DNA of 64,000 bases from an uncultured SAR86 cluster bacterium (GTDB lineage Bacteria > Pseudomonadota > Gammaproteobacteria > Magnimaribacterales > D2472), in NCBI GenBank assembly GCA_902599315.1, contig CACKEY010000003.1, forward strand, positions 87,286 through 151,285. Direction: 5' to 3'. This document shows, one piece after another, positions 1 to 9,870 of the stretch. The translations under genes were made by a program, and so were the position numbers. Under the pieces are notes generated by a model. The model ran no database searches and had not been told where the DNA came from. It saw only the letters and a program-made list of their open reading frames with translations. Position 1 is the stretch's first letter. Every line of letters starts with the position of its first letter.

Positions 1-847
1 CAGTGGCTATACCAACTACTGTAGGCTTACCAGTTTTGAGCCATTCTACTAGCATCCAAGTTAGTGCGCCAACTGCTGCGCTTATATGAGTAACTAAAAT
101 AGCCATGGCAGCACTTGAATCTGCTGCTACAGCACTACCACCGTTAAATCCGAACCATCCAACCCACAGCATAGCTGCTCCCATTACTACCATAGGTCTG
201 TTATGGGGAATCAATGAGCCACCTGGAAATCCTTTCCTAGGGCCAAGCACTATCGCGGCAACCAAAGCTCCAACACCACATGTTGCATGCACCACTAAAC
301 CTCCAGCAAAATCAATGACACCAATACTTCCAAGGTATCCTCCGCCCCATACCATATGGCATGCTGGCAAATAAACCAAAGTTACCCAAAGAATAGTAAA
401 AATACACATAGCACTAAACCTCATTCGTTCAGCAAATGCACCAACAACCAAAGCTGGTGTAATAACAGCAAATGTCATTTGAAAAACAACAAATAGGCTT
501 TCAGGAAGAGATCCAGAAACAGAATCTCTCATTAAACTAGATAAGAAAAAAGCTTCAGTTCCTCCAATAATAGAACCATTACCGGTGAATGCTAGGCTGT
601 AGCCATAAACAACCCATATTACAGAAACAATGCAACAAATTGCAAAGCATTGCATTAGGACTGACAACACATTTTGTGATCTAACGAGCCCACCATAAAA
701 AAGTGCTAGCCCAGGAAGAGTCATAAATAAAACTAAAGCAGTAGCAGTTAAAATCCAGGCCGTATCTCCAGCATTAATTTCAGATGAAAGCACTGCTGGT
801 GAGAGAAGAGTAATTAAACCGACAAGAGAGTAATTTAATAATTTCAT
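1..847 (-). CDS. amtB: Ammonium transporter AmtB, partial (C-terminus outside window)
   Basis: Inner-membrane ammonium channel. Translating the minus strand from the ATG at 847 gives a cleavable signal peptide (MKLLNYSLVGLITLLSPAVLSS), then the Amt fold with FYGGLVR, HMVWGGGYLG and the first pore histidine in DFAGGLVVHATCG, and WVGWFGFNGGS. About 282 residues are visible; roughly 130-150 C-terminal residues, including the second pore histidine, lie beyond base 1. A TTAGGA Shine-Dalgarno precedes the start. It follows a PII gene by 12 bp, the usual glnK-amtB order in which PII plugs the channel. It is absent from the ORF track because it is open at the edge. The signal peptide separates it from the second Amt downstream. 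Confidence 0.95.
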   Translation of the reverse strand, partial: MKLLNYSLVGLITLLSPAVLSSEINAGDTAWILTATALVLFMTLPGLALFYGGLVRSQNVLSVLMQCFAICCIVSVIWVVYGYSLAFTGNGSIIGGTEAFFLSSLMRDSVSGSLPESLFVVFQMTFAVITPALVVGAFAERMRFSAMCIFTILWVTLVYLPACHMVWGGGYLGSIGVIDFAGGLVVHATCGVGALVAAIVLGPRKGFPGGSLIPHNRPMVVMGAAMLWVGWFGFNGGSAVAADSSAAMAILVTHISAAVGALTWMLVEWLKTGKPTVVGIAT

Positions 848-859
848 TTTTTTTCCTAA

Positions 860-1207
<348 letters not shown>

Positions 1208-1240
1208 TTATAAAAATTTAGAATAGTTAATACAAGAACC

Positions 1241-1255
1241 TGCACTATTATGCAC
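1241..1255. promoter_or_regulatory. Repeated TGCAC motif upstream of glnK copy 1
   Basis: TGCACTATTATGCAC carries two TGCAC units ten bases apart and is near-palindromic. NtrC-type sites are TGCAC-N7-GTGCA, so this is a degenerate candidate operator for the glnK-amtB pair. No sigma-54 core promoter is visible in this gap. Confidence 0.25.
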
Positions 1256-1308
1256 TTAATTAAATCAATATATAGCTGTTTGTACGATATTTGATCAGAA
1301 TTTACTCA

Positions 1309-1333
1309 TTTTTGCACAATTTAAATGCAAAAA
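1309..1333. promoter_or_regulatory. Inverted repeat, possible NtrC-like site
   Basis: TTTTTGCA and TGCAAAAA form perfect 8-bp arms around a 9-bp spacer. The core TGCAC-N7-ATGCA spans 17 bp, one base off the NtrC consensus TGCAC-N7-GTGCA. It lies about 110 bp upstream of glnK copy 1 and just beyond the amt terminator. Function is inferred from position and pattern only. Confidence 0.3.
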
Positions 1334-1363
1334 AAAACCGCCAACAATAATTGACGGTTTTTT
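1329..1363 (-). terminator. Rho-independent terminator of the torF-glnK-amt operon
   Basis: On the minus strand AAACCGTCAA pairs with TTGGCGGTTT around a 6-base loop and is followed by a run of nine T. One pair is a G-U wobble only in minus-strand RNA (a C-A mismatch on the other strand), which sets the direction. It lies 15 bp after the amt stop codon. Confidence 0.85.
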
Positions 1364-1377
1364 ATGTGATTTAAGTT

Positions 1378-2655
1378 TTACTTAAATTCTGGGTAAGCCT
1401 CAACTCCGATTTCAGAAGCATCTAGACCAGCTTCTTGCTCAGAATCAGTAGCTCTAATTGGCATGAACATGTTTATTACATAAACAGTTCCAAGGCTAGC
1501 TAAAAAACCAAACCCTGCAATGGATACAACACCAATGAACTGATACAAGAATGATGCATCACCATTAGTGAAAGGTACAACCATACAACCAAATATTCCA
1601 GCAGTTCCGTGAGCTGAAATTGCTCCTACTGGATCATCTACCTTAATGCTGTCAAAGAACAAGATTGAACCATATACAATCAAGCCTCCGATAAACCCTA
1701 TAATTACTGCTTCACCACCAGTTGGCGCACTTGGTCCAGCTGTAATTGCTACCAAGCCAGCAATGGCACCATTTATTACCATGGTTACATCACTTTTACC
1801 TGTCATAAATAGACTGAGTACTAGGGCTCCAAGGACTCCACCGGCTGCAGCCATGTTAGTATTTAAAAATACCTGACTTACTGCAATAGCGCTTGCTTCA
1901 TCACTGATAACAAGCTCTGATCCACCATTAAATCCAAACCAACCTAACCACAGGATAAGAGTACCTAAGGCTGCTAGGGGAATATTTGATCCCGGCATTG
2001 GATTAACAGATCCGTCAAAACCATATTTTCCATTTCTTGGTCCTAGAAGAGTAACAACTCCTAAGGCAGCAGCTGCGCCTAAAAGGTGCACCGTGCCAGA
2101 TCCTGCATAGTCAGAATATCCAAGAGTGCTCAAAAATCCACCACCCCAATTCCAGTATCCTTGAGTAGGGTAGATAAAAGCAGTTAAGACAATTGCAAAT
2201 AGGAAAAACGGTATCAATTTCATTCTTCCAGCAACAGCTCCTGACACAATTGACATTGCGGTAGCAACAAACACAACTTGAAAAAAGAAGTCAGCTTGTT
2301 GTGAGTAATCCATACCATATGCCATACCAATTTCATCGAGAGGCATATCAGTACTTAAGCCCCAGGATGTTCCAATCGCTGGCAAAATACCATATACAAT
2401 TGCTTCACCGGCATCATCTAAGCCACCAGATATTGCGAATACTGCGTCTGATGGGTACATAAGCACAAATCCACACACAAGGTACATGACACATGCTATT
2501 GAAAATAACCCAAGGTTTTTGGTTACAATTTCAGAAACATCTTTTTTCTGAACCAACCCTGCTTCTAGCATGGTAAATCCAGCTGCCATCCACATGACAA
2601 GCGCCCCTGACATAATTGCATAGAACGTATCTAGTGCAAATTTTACTTCATCCAT
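1378..2655 (-). CDS. amt: Ammonium transporter, copy 2
   Basis: Complete 425-residue Amt/Mep/Rh-family channel without a signal peptide. The N-terminus starts directly in the first membrane segment (FYAIMSGALVMWMAAGFTML), continues with AGLVQKKDV, and carries both pore histidines: GSGTVHLLGAAAALG near residue 190 and GAISAHGTAGIFGC near residue 345. It clearly differs from the adjacent amtB, which is exported with a signal peptide. It ends an operon of a TorF-like porin, PII and this transporter, is followed by a strong terminator, and is expected to be induced under nitrogen limitation through the sigma-54 promoter upstream of the porin gene. Confidence 0.96.
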   Translation of the reverse strand: MDEVKFALDTFYAIMSGALVMWMAAGFTMLEAGLVQKKDVSEIVTKNLGLFSIACVMYLVCGFVLMYPSDAVFAISGGLDDAGEAIVYGILPAIGTSWGLSTDMPLDEIGMAYGMDYSQQADFFFQVVFVATAMSIVSGAVAGRMKLIPFFLFAIVLTAFIYPTQGYWNWGGGFLSTLGYSDYAGSGTVHLLGAAAALGVVTLLGPRNGKYGFDGSVNPMPGSNIPLAALGTLILWLGWFGFNGGSELVISDEASAIAVSQVFLNTNMAAAGGVLGALVLSLFMTGKSDVTMVINGAIAGLVAITAGPSAPTGGEAVIIGFIGGLIVYGSILFFDSIKVDDPVGAISAHGTAGIFGCMVVPFTNGDASFLYQFIGVVSIAGFGFLASLGTVYVINMFMPIRATDSEQEAGLDASEIGVEAYPEFK

Positions 2656-2677
2656 AATAATCCTCCTTATTTAATTA

Positions 2678-3022
<345 letters not shown>

Positions 3023-3616
3023 TTATAAACTTGCTGCAATTGAGAAGAAAATACCGTCTTCATCTCCAGTTCCATATCCTTCATCAGTCATGTCATACAT
3101 TGTTAATCCACATTCGTATGAACCACATGCAAAACCATAACTTAGAGTTATATTGTCACTAACATCGTCATAAGTACCATATGATAATGAGACTGGCCCA
3201 ATTCCATATGAAACCTCTGTGTAATCTGGAGCACCATCTTGTCCAGAAGCAAAGAATAAGCCAAGATCACCAAATGAAAGACCGAGATAGATTTCTTCAA
3301 AATCTAGACCTGTCTGATTTTCAGGATAATCGAATGCAATGTAGCCAATGTCTACACCAACGTCACCCACAGAAAAACCGTAACCAGCATAGTAATCTAA
3401 TTCACTACCTGCACCATCATTAAAATTAACATTTGATCCCCATATACCTGCATAGAAACCACCTTCAGCTTCAAAGTCAAAACCACCTTGAATTGCAGGG
3501 CCATCGCTTTGTGTCATACCTCTCCAAACATAATCTGAAGTAAAGGCTACATTAGCGCTAACAGCTGCAAAAGAGGGCATAGCAAGCATGCCAACTAGCA
3601 ATAATAATCTTTTCAT
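3023..3616 (-). CDS. TorF-family putative porin
   Basis: 197-residue outer-membrane beta-barrel candidate of the Gcw_chp/TorF family. It has a clear signal peptide (MKRLLLLVGMLAMPSFAAVSA), then NVAFTSDYVWRGMTQSDG, the signature opening of this family, and alternating aromatic strands such as FYAGIWGSN and ELDYYAGYGF. The family is often found next to glnK-amt genes and is proposed to help small nitrogen compounds cross the outer membrane; that role is inference. It is first in the operon, 39 bp downstream of the sigma-54 core, with an AGGAG ribosome site before its ATG. Confidence 0.85.
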   Translation of the reverse strand: MKRLLLLVGMLAMPSFAAVSANVAFTSDYVWRGMTQSDGPAIQGGFDFEAEGGFYAGIWGSNVNFNDGAGSELDYYAGYGFSVGDVGVDIGYIAFDYPENQTGLDFEEIYLGLSFGDLGLFFASGQDGAPDYTEVSYGIGPVSLSYGTYDDVSDNITLSYGFACGSYECGLTMYDMTDEGYGTGDEDGIFFSIAASL

Positions 3617-3654
3617 AATTTCTCCTATATATTTATGAAGTTACATATAAATAA

Positions 3655-3672
3655 ATGCAATAATCGTGCCAA
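3655..3672 (-). promoter_or_regulatory. Sigma-54 (RpoN) promoter for torF-glnK-amt
   Basis: The minus strand reads TTGGCACGATTATTGCAT, matching the sigma-54 consensus YTGGCACGNNNNTTGCW at every fixed position, with GG at -24 and GC at -12. The start of transcription would be near 3645, leaving a leader of about 30 bases. Placement before a PII-ammonium transporter operon is the classic NtrBC setting. No clear NtrC site is visible in the short gap upstream. Confidence 0.85.
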
Positions 3673-3718
3673 TCGAATTTTTAACTTTCTTATGGGATCT
3701 TTTTTTGAAATTGGTAGG

Positions 3719-3724
3719 TATAAT
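3719..3724 (+). promoter_or_regulatory. Possible -10 element for the HSD10-like SDR
   Basis: A perfect TATAAT lies 24 bp before the ATG of the dehydrogenase. No convincing -35 hexamer stands at the right distance, so this is a weak call. Confidence 0.35.
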
Positions 3725-3748
3725 TTCCTTTAAATATGGAGACACCAA

Positions 3749-4519
3749 ATGGAATTAAAAGATAAAGTTATTGCAATTACTGGGGGAGCATCTGGTTTGG
3801 GTGAAGCATCAACTAGACATTTTGTTAATCAAGGTGCAAAAGTTATGATCTTGGATATTAACGATGACAATGCAAAGTCTATTTGTTCTGAACTGGGTGA
3901 TGATAAGGTTAAATATATTAATACTAACATCATGGAAGAAGAGCCTGTGAAAAACGCAATGTCAAAAATAGCAGAAGAGTTTGGAAAATTGCACGTTGCT
4001 ATTAATTGCGCCGGTACTGGATATGGAGCTAGGATTATTGGTAAAGATGCACCCCATCCCCTGGACCACTTTAAATTTATTATTGATCTTAATTTAGTTG
4101 GAACATTTAATGTAATGCGTTTAGCTGCAGAATTGATGGATAAAAACGAGGCTGGTGAGGATGGTGAAAAAGGTGTAATTATCAATACTGCTTCAATTGC
4201 TGGCTATGAAGGACAAATTGGACAATCTGCCTATAGCGCATCAAAAGCCGGTGTAATTGGCTTAACTTTAACTGCAGCAAGAGATCTAGCAAGGCATGGA
4301 ATAAGGGTTAACACTATTGCACCAGGTATCTTTGACACGCCGTTGATGAAATTAGCTCCAGATAAGGTAAGAGATCCACTACTTGAATCAACTCAATTTC
4401 CTCACAGATTTGGCATTCCTTCTGAATTTGGCAATTTGGCTGCACATATTGTTGAAAATACATATTTGAACGGTGAAACAATTAGACTTGATTCAGCTAT
4501 GAGAATGAAGCCAAGATAA
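3749..4519 (+). CDS. SDR, HSD10-like 3-hydroxyacyl-CoA dehydrogenase
   Basis: 256-residue classical short-chain dehydrogenase. It shows the nucleotide motif TGGASGLG (residues 11-18), NCAG near 87, Ser149, and catalytic Tyr162 and Lys166 in AYSASKAG. The stretch TAARDLARHGIRVNTIAPGIFDTPLM matches the type-2 3-hydroxyacyl-CoA dehydrogenase (HSD17B10) group, which uses NAD to oxidise short or branched 3-hydroxyacyl-CoAs in beta-oxidation and isoleucine breakdown. The stop overlaps the start of the AcuI-like gene (TAATG), so the two are translationally coupled. The subfamily is inferred from sequence pattern; exact substrate is unknown. Confidence 0.85.
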   Translation: MELKDKVIAITGGASGLGEASTRHFVNQGAKVMILDINDDNAKSICSELGDDKVKYINTNIMEEEPVKNAMSKIAEEFGKLHVAINCAGTGYGARIIGKDAPHPLDHFKFIIDLNLVGTFNVMRLAAELMDKNEAGEDGEKGVIINTASIAGYEGQIGQSAYSASKAGVIGLTLTAARDLARHGIRVNTIAPGIFDTPLMKLAPDKVRDPLLESTQFPHRFGIPSEFGNLAAHIVENTYLNGETIRLDSAMRMKPR

Positions 4520-5502
4520 TGAAATACTCAGCATATTATGTTGAGGAGATAGACGGAGTTTTTTCTGCCTCAATATCTAAACTTGAGCTGGAAAAGCCGT
4601 CAGATGGATTTGTTCAAATACAGGTTTCTTGTTCTTCATTAAATTATAAGGATGCTTTATCAGCATCTGGAAATAAAGGAGTGACCAGAAACTATCCATT
4701 TGTTCCAGGAATTGATGCTGCAGGAACAATTTCTGATGCCAATTCTTCTAACTTTGTTGAGGGTGATGAAGTTTTAGTTACCGGCTATGACATGGGTATG
4801 AACACACCAGGAGGTTTTGGTGAGTTTATAAATGTTCCAGCTAACTGGGTTGTCAAAAAGCCATCAGCTCTGACAAGCATAGAAGCTATGTCTATAGGTA
4901 CTGCTGGGTTAACAGCTGCAGCTAGCGTATTAAAAATATATGAATCTTCAAAGGAATCAGATCTTCCTGTTTTAGTATCGGGAGCTACCGGTGGAGTAGG
5001 TTCTATTGGTGTTATGTTAATGTCTAAATTAGATAAAGAGGTTACAGCGTTAACTGGTAAGTCATCTTCGGCTGATTTTCTAAAATCAATTGGTGCTAAA
5101 AATGTAATTTTGCGCGATGATTTTTTAGAGGGACCTGTAAAACCTATGGAGAGAGCATTATTTTCTTCAGCAATTGATACCGTTGGAGGAAACATATTAA
5201 GTAAAATGCTCACTCAAATTTCACCTCATGGTGTTGTTGCATGTTGTGGAAATGTTGCAGGTATTGAAGTGAACACTACAGTTTTTCCATTTATTTTAAG
5301 AGGAATAACACTTGCGGGTATTGATTCAGCAGAATCATCATTGGAATTTAAAACTAACGTTTGGAGGAAATTTGCCAACGAGTGGAAATTAGACCTTTCG
5401 CCGATAATAAAAGTTGTAACCAAAGAAAACTTGCAACAAGAAATTGATCTTATTTTACAAGGCGGTCAACAAGGCAGGGTAGTCTTAAAACATGGAGAAT
5501 AA
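4519..5502 (+). CDS. acuI: AcuI/YhdH-family NADPH-dependent acrylyl-CoA reductase-like
   Basis: 327-residue zinc-free medium-chain reductase of the YhdH/AcuI group. Seen: N-terminal GroES-like part with SSLNYKDALSASGNKGVTRNYPFVPGIDAAG, then the Rossmann motif VSGATGGVGSIGVMLMS near residues 153-170, and TALTGKSSSADFLKSIGAKN for cofactor 2'-phosphate recognition. Known members reduce toxic acryloyl-CoA to propionyl-CoA, for example during breakdown of DMSP or 3-hydroxypropionate. It overlaps the preceding SDR by one base. The pair could form a short acyl-CoA detoxification unit; no DMSP lyase or demethylase gene is in the window. Confidence 0.82.
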   Translation: MKYSAYYVEEIDGVFSASISKLELEKPSDGFVQIQVSCSSLNYKDALSASGNKGVTRNYPFVPGIDAAGTISDANSSNFVEGDEVLVTGYDMGMNTPGGFGEFINVPANWVVKKPSALTSIEAMSIGTAGLTAAASVLKIYESSKESDLPVLVSGATGGVGSIGVMLMSKLDKEVTALTGKSSSADFLKSIGAKNVILRDDFLEGPVKPMERALFSSAIDTVGGNILSKMLTQISPHGVVACCGNVAGIEVNTTVFPFILRGITLAGIDSAESSLEFKTNVWRKFANEWKLDLSPIIKVVTKENLQQEIDLILQGGQQGRVVLKHGE

Positions 5503-5504
5503 AT

Positions 5505-5636
5505 ATGCCGGATAAATATGATGAATATTTTGAATCACAAGAAGCTAATGAAGACAGCAAATCAGACTCAAGAGTTGCGATTACTCTCATAGCTGTTTTT
5601 GTAGTAGGTATGGTTTTTTGGGTTTCTGGTCAGTAA
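5505..5636 (+). CDS. Small single-pass membrane protein, 43 aa
   Basis: Not in the ORF track. The frame MPDKYDEYFESQEANEDSK... has an acidic, soluble N-terminal half and ends in one hydrophobic segment, VAITLIAVFVVGMVFWVSGQ. The ATG lies 2 bp after the acuI stop with GGAGAA just upstream, so it is probably the third gene of that operon. It stops one base before the converging trxB stop, filling the gap exactly. Topology suggests a cytoplasmic N-terminus and a C-terminal anchor. I do not recognise a family. Confidence 0.6.
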   Translation: MPDKYDEYFESQEANEDSKSDSRVAITLIAVFVVGMVFWVSGQ

Positions 5637-6593
<957 letters not shown>

Positions 6594-6691
6594 TTAAAGA
6601 AATTGTTATCTTTTGTAACTAAATAAGCCATATCTCAATATAATATTAAAAACAGGAGTAAATCATCGCTAAAAAACAAGAGCAATCAAAT

Positions 6692-8989
6692 TTGCCAATT
6701 GGAACTTTAAAAAATGTATTTGCATTTTTCTGTTTGGGCTCAGTTTTATATATTTTAATATCTCTTGTTTCTTATTCTTCTCTCGATCCAAGTCTATCTT
6801 CTATTAGCTCTTTGTCAGGTAATATCCAAAATCTTGGTGGACCGTTTGGAGCTTACCTTTCTGATGCATTATTCTCTATTGTTGGGTTAGGCGCATATTT
6901 GTTTTTAGTAATCATATCTTTCGCTGCCGTAAAATCACTTTTTTTCTATCAACAAACAGATAGGTTTCATAAAGTCATTAAAATTACTTCAGCAATTTTT
7001 TTAATTTCTTCATTTGCAACTTTATGTGAATTTTATTATTCAGGTGATTACTTTCCACAGTCTTCATCTGGGGGTTTGGTTGGAGATTTAATCTTTTCCA
7101 ATCTATCTAATATTTTTGGCGTTGTTGGCTCTTTAATATTTATAGTAATTTTCTTTCTTGCTTCGCTTTCTATTACTTTTTCATTTTCTTGGCTATCTCT
7201 TATAGATACCATTGGGAAAACCACCAAATATTTTTTCCTAGAATTTACATCTCAATTTATTCGCTTAGTAAAATTTATATTTAACTCACTGAGATTAATT
7301 GATATTTCAAAATTTAAACCTATTAATAAAATAGCTCCAAAGCCTGCCACTTTAGAGGTTAAACCAAGAGAATTAAACCTCCCGCTGGCAGCTAAATCTC
7401 CTCAGGGAGAGGACAAGTCTGCTGAAATTTCTAGTGCACCAACTAAACCTGAAGCTCAAAAAAGTGAATCCGTTAGCTCATCTACTGTCTTTAAATCTAA
7501 AGATAAAAATTTCAACCAAGAGATGCCTTCAACTGATCTTCTTGATAGAGTTCTTGACGATGGGTCATCTCTTACCAAAGAACAACTTGACGAGGTTGCA
7601 GATAGACTTGAACTAAAACTCCAAGAATTTGGAATTGAAGCATCTGTTGTTTCTGTAATCCCAGGACCAGTTGTAACTCGATTTGAAATTCAACCAGCCC
7701 CAGGAACAAAAGCAAGCAAAATTACAAATATAGCTCAAGATATTGCTAGGTCTCTTGCTGTAACAAGCGTTCGAGTTGTTGAGGTAATACCTGGCAAGTC
7801 TGTTGTTGGAATTGAGATACCCAACACAAATAGAAAGATGGTTCGTTTAACCGAAATATTGTCCTCTGATACATTCCATAACTCTCACTCTCCTCTTTCG
7901 ATGGCCCTAGGTCATGACATAGCTGGCAAACCTATAGTTGTTAATTTAGAAAAAATGCCTCATTTATTAGTTGCAGGCACCACTGGTTCGGGTAAGTCTG
8001 TCGGACTTAATGCGATGTTACTGAGTTTATTATTTAAATCTGATCCTGAAAGAGTTCGTCTAATAATGATAGATCCTAAAATACTCGAACTTTCAGTATA
8101 TGAGGGGATACCACATCTACTAACGCCAGTTATCACAGACATGAATGATGCATCGAATGGATTGAGATGGTGTGTAGCTGAGATGGATAGACGTTATAAG
8201 TTAATGTCCGAAATGGGTGTTAGAGGTCTTTCAGCATTTAACCAAAAAGTAGCTGAAGCCAATGCAGCTGGTAAGCCATTAGTTGATCCATTTCGGGAAG
8301 ATGAGGAGATCCTTTTAGAGGAATTGCCTTCTATTGTGGTGGTGGTGGATGAGTTTGCAGACATGATAATGATAGTAGGTAAAAAAGTTGAACATCTCAT
8401 TGCACGAATTGCTCAAAAGGCCAGGGCAGCAGGAATTCATCTCATTCTTGCAACTCAAAGACCTTCCGTCGATGTTATAACTGGACTTATAAAAGCTAAT
8501 ATTCCGTCAAGAATTGCATTTCAAGTATCTTCTAAAATTGATTCAAGAACCATTCTTGATCAAGGAGGTGCTGAGCAACTTCTGGGAGCAGGTGACATGC
8601 TATACCTCCCTGCAGGGCAAGGTGTTCCGGAACGAGTTCATGGTGCATTTGTTGGTGACGACGAGGTTCATAGAGTTGTAAACAGTTGGAGAGAGAAATC
8701 TGAACCCAACTATTTAGATGAGATTACATCTGACATGCAGGAAACAGGGCCCATTCCTGGTTGGTCTGATGCAGATTACTCAGACTCATCTGATGAAAAT
8801 GATGAACTCTATGATGAAGCAGTGAGTTTTGTTATAGAATCCAGAAGAGCATCAATTTCTGCTGTTCAGCGAAAACTAAGAATTGGTTATAACCGAGCAG
8901 CTAGGATAATCGAAGCCATGGAAGTGGCAGGATTAGTTTCAGAAATGAGCAGCAATGGCAGTCGAGAAGTTTTGGTTCCCAAGCAGTAA
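6692..8989 (+). CDS. ftsK: DNA translocase FtsK
   Basis: Septum-anchored motor that pumps chromosome ends to dif and activates XerCD. Seen: about four N-terminal membrane segments (residues 10-175), a short linker, the motor with Walker [13 protein letters not shown] near residue 426 and [13 protein letters not shown] as Walker B, and a C-terminal gamma winged helix ([22 protein letters not shown]) that reads KOPS. At 765 residues it is much shorter than the E. coli protein because the linker is short. The start is uncertain: TTG at 6692 is used here, but an in-frame ATC at 6665, six bases after AGGAG, would add IAKKQEQSN, a typical MAKK-like beginning. Confidence 0.95.
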   Translation: MPIGTLKNVFAFFCLGSVLYILISLVSYSSLDPSLSSISSLSGNIQNLGGPFGAYLSDALFSIVGLGAYLFLVIISFAAVKSLFFYQQTDRFHKVIKITSAIFLISSFATLCEFYYSGDYFPQSSSGGLVGDLIFSNLSNIFGVVGSLIFIVIFFLASLSITFSFSWLSLIDTIGKTTKYFFLEFTSQFIRLVKFIFNSLRLIDISKFKPINKIAPKPATLEVKPRELNLPLAAKSPQGEDKSAEISSAPTKPEAQKSESVSSSTVFKSKDKNFNQEMPSTDLLDRVLDDGSSLTKEQLDEVADRLELKLQEFGIEASVVSVIPGPVVTRFEIQPAPGTKASKITNIAQDIARSLAVTSVRVVEVIPGKSVVGIEIPNTNRKMVRLTEILSSDTFHNSHSPLSMALGHDIAGKPIVVNLEKMPHLLVAGTTGSGKSVGLNAMLLSLLFKSDPERVRLIMIDPKILELSVYEGIPHLLTPVITDMNDASNGLRWCVAEMDRRYKLMSEMGVRGLSAFNQKVAEANAAGKPLVDPFREDEEILLEELPSIVVVVDEFADMIMIVGKKVEHLIARIAQKARAAGIHLILATQRPSVDVITGLIKANIPSRIAFQVSSKIDSRTILDQGGAEQLLGAGDMLYLPAGQGVPERVHGAFVGDDEVHRVVNSWREKSEPNYLDEITSDMQETGPIPGWSDADYSDSSDENDELYDEAVSFVIESRRASISAVQRKLRIGYNRAARIIEAMEVAGLVSEMSSNGSREVLVPKQ

Positions 8990-9501
8990 TGATTGCTCGC
9001 TCACTTTTAATAATATTTGCTATCAATTTTTCAGTTTTAGCTAACGAAGATAAAATTTCTTTATCACTGCTTAACGCTGAACTCAAAAAAAATTACGCCT
9101 TTATTGAGAGATCATTAAATCAGTCCGCTATGAAAATAGATAATTCCTCAGGCAAAATATTTTTTGATGAAACTGGAATCACAATTAATATTCTTACTCC
9201 ATTTAAAGAAAACTATAGAATCGAAGGCGGCATAATTGAGATTCATGATTTGTACTTAGATCAAAAGCAATCAATTAATATTGATCAAGCCAATAATTTT
9301 TTTCTTAACCTTTTAATTGAAGGCATTGATGAAAACAATCCAACATACAGAGTAAATATTGTTGATGATGATGCAATAGAAGTTATGTCTTTTGAGCAGA
9401 ATAATTTAGTCAGTTTTTTATTTTTTAAAAATAAACTTGAACTTATTCGATACACAGACTCCCTTGGGGTAGAGCATGGAATAGAGCTGCAACCGTTATG
9501 A
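8989..9501 (+). CDS. lolA: LolA-like outer-membrane lipoprotein carrier
   Basis: 170-residue exported protein with a signal peptide ([18 protein letters not shown]). It has the LolA-like run GKIFFDETGITINILTPFKENYRIEGGIIEIHD, in which a membrane-lipid carrier fold is expected, followed by VNIVDDDAIEVMSFEQ. Sequence similarity is weak. The strongest evidence is position: it starts inside the ftsK stop codon and precedes crcB and serS, where lolA sits in many Gammaproteobacteria. It is somewhat shorter than the usual 200 residues. Role would be moving lipoproteins from LolCDE to the outer membrane. Confidence 0.75.
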   Translation: MIARSLLIIFAINFSVLANEDKISLSLLNAELKKNYAFIERSLNQSAMKIDNSSGKIFFDETGITINILTPFKENYRIEGGIIEIHDLYLDQKQSINIDQANNFFLNLLIEGIDENNPTYRVNIVDDDAIEVMSFEQNNLVSFLFFKNKLELIRYTDSLGVEHGIELQPL

Positions 9502-9866
9502 TTACAAAATTATTTTTTATAGCATTAGGTGGCTCATTAGGCGCTCCGCTAAGATATTTAATTAATGACTCAATGAAAGATTTTTATTTTTTTATGCTGC
9601 CAAGTGGAATAATGCTTGTAAATTTTATTGGATGCTTTTTTATTGGCATTGCAATGGCATATATTTCTGACTTCAAATCAAATGCTTATTATTTATTAAT
9701 TGTTGGATTTCTTGGATCTTTTACAACAATGTCAGCCTTCTCACAGCAAACAATTGAATTGCTATACAATGGAAAAGAACTGAACGCTTTAATGTACGTT
9801 TTAGCCTCAATAATTTCATGCTTAGTAGGAACATTTTTAGCTTTTTATTTGTTTAAAACATCTTAG
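9498..9866 (+). CDS. crcB: Fluoride channel CrcB/FluC
   Basis: 122-residue four-helix membrane protein. It contains the family landmarks GGSLGAPLRYLI near the start, MLVNFIGCFFIGI in helix 2 and GFLGSFTTMSAFSQQ in helix 3 (the Phe box and sodium site region). CrcB dimers export fluoride. It overlaps lolA by four bases (ATGA) and is followed 4 bp later by serS. No fluoride riboswitch is visible because there is no leader; expression depends on the upstream genes. Confidence 0.93.
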   Translation: MITKLFFIALGGSLGAPLRYLINDSMKDFYFFMLPSGIMLVNFIGCFFIGIAMAYISDFKSNAYYLLIVGFLGSFTTMSAFSQQTIELLYNGKELNALMYVLASIISCLVGTFLAFYLFKTS

Positions 9867-9870
9867 AAAA

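Noticed and set aside
105-374. 89-aa plus-strand ORF
   Set aside because: Antisense shadow of amtB; proline-rich with no recognisable domain.
1327-1339. GG-N9-GC pattern resembling a sigma-54 core on the minus strand
   Set aside because: Spacing is one base short and the sequence is the terminator stem and its T-run.
3181-3423. 80-aa plus-strand ORF
   Set aside because: Antisense to the TorF-like porin; His/Gln-rich composition typical of a shadow frame.
9498-9866. Fluoride riboswitch before crcB
   Set aside because: crcB overlaps lolA by four bases, so there is no leader to hold one.
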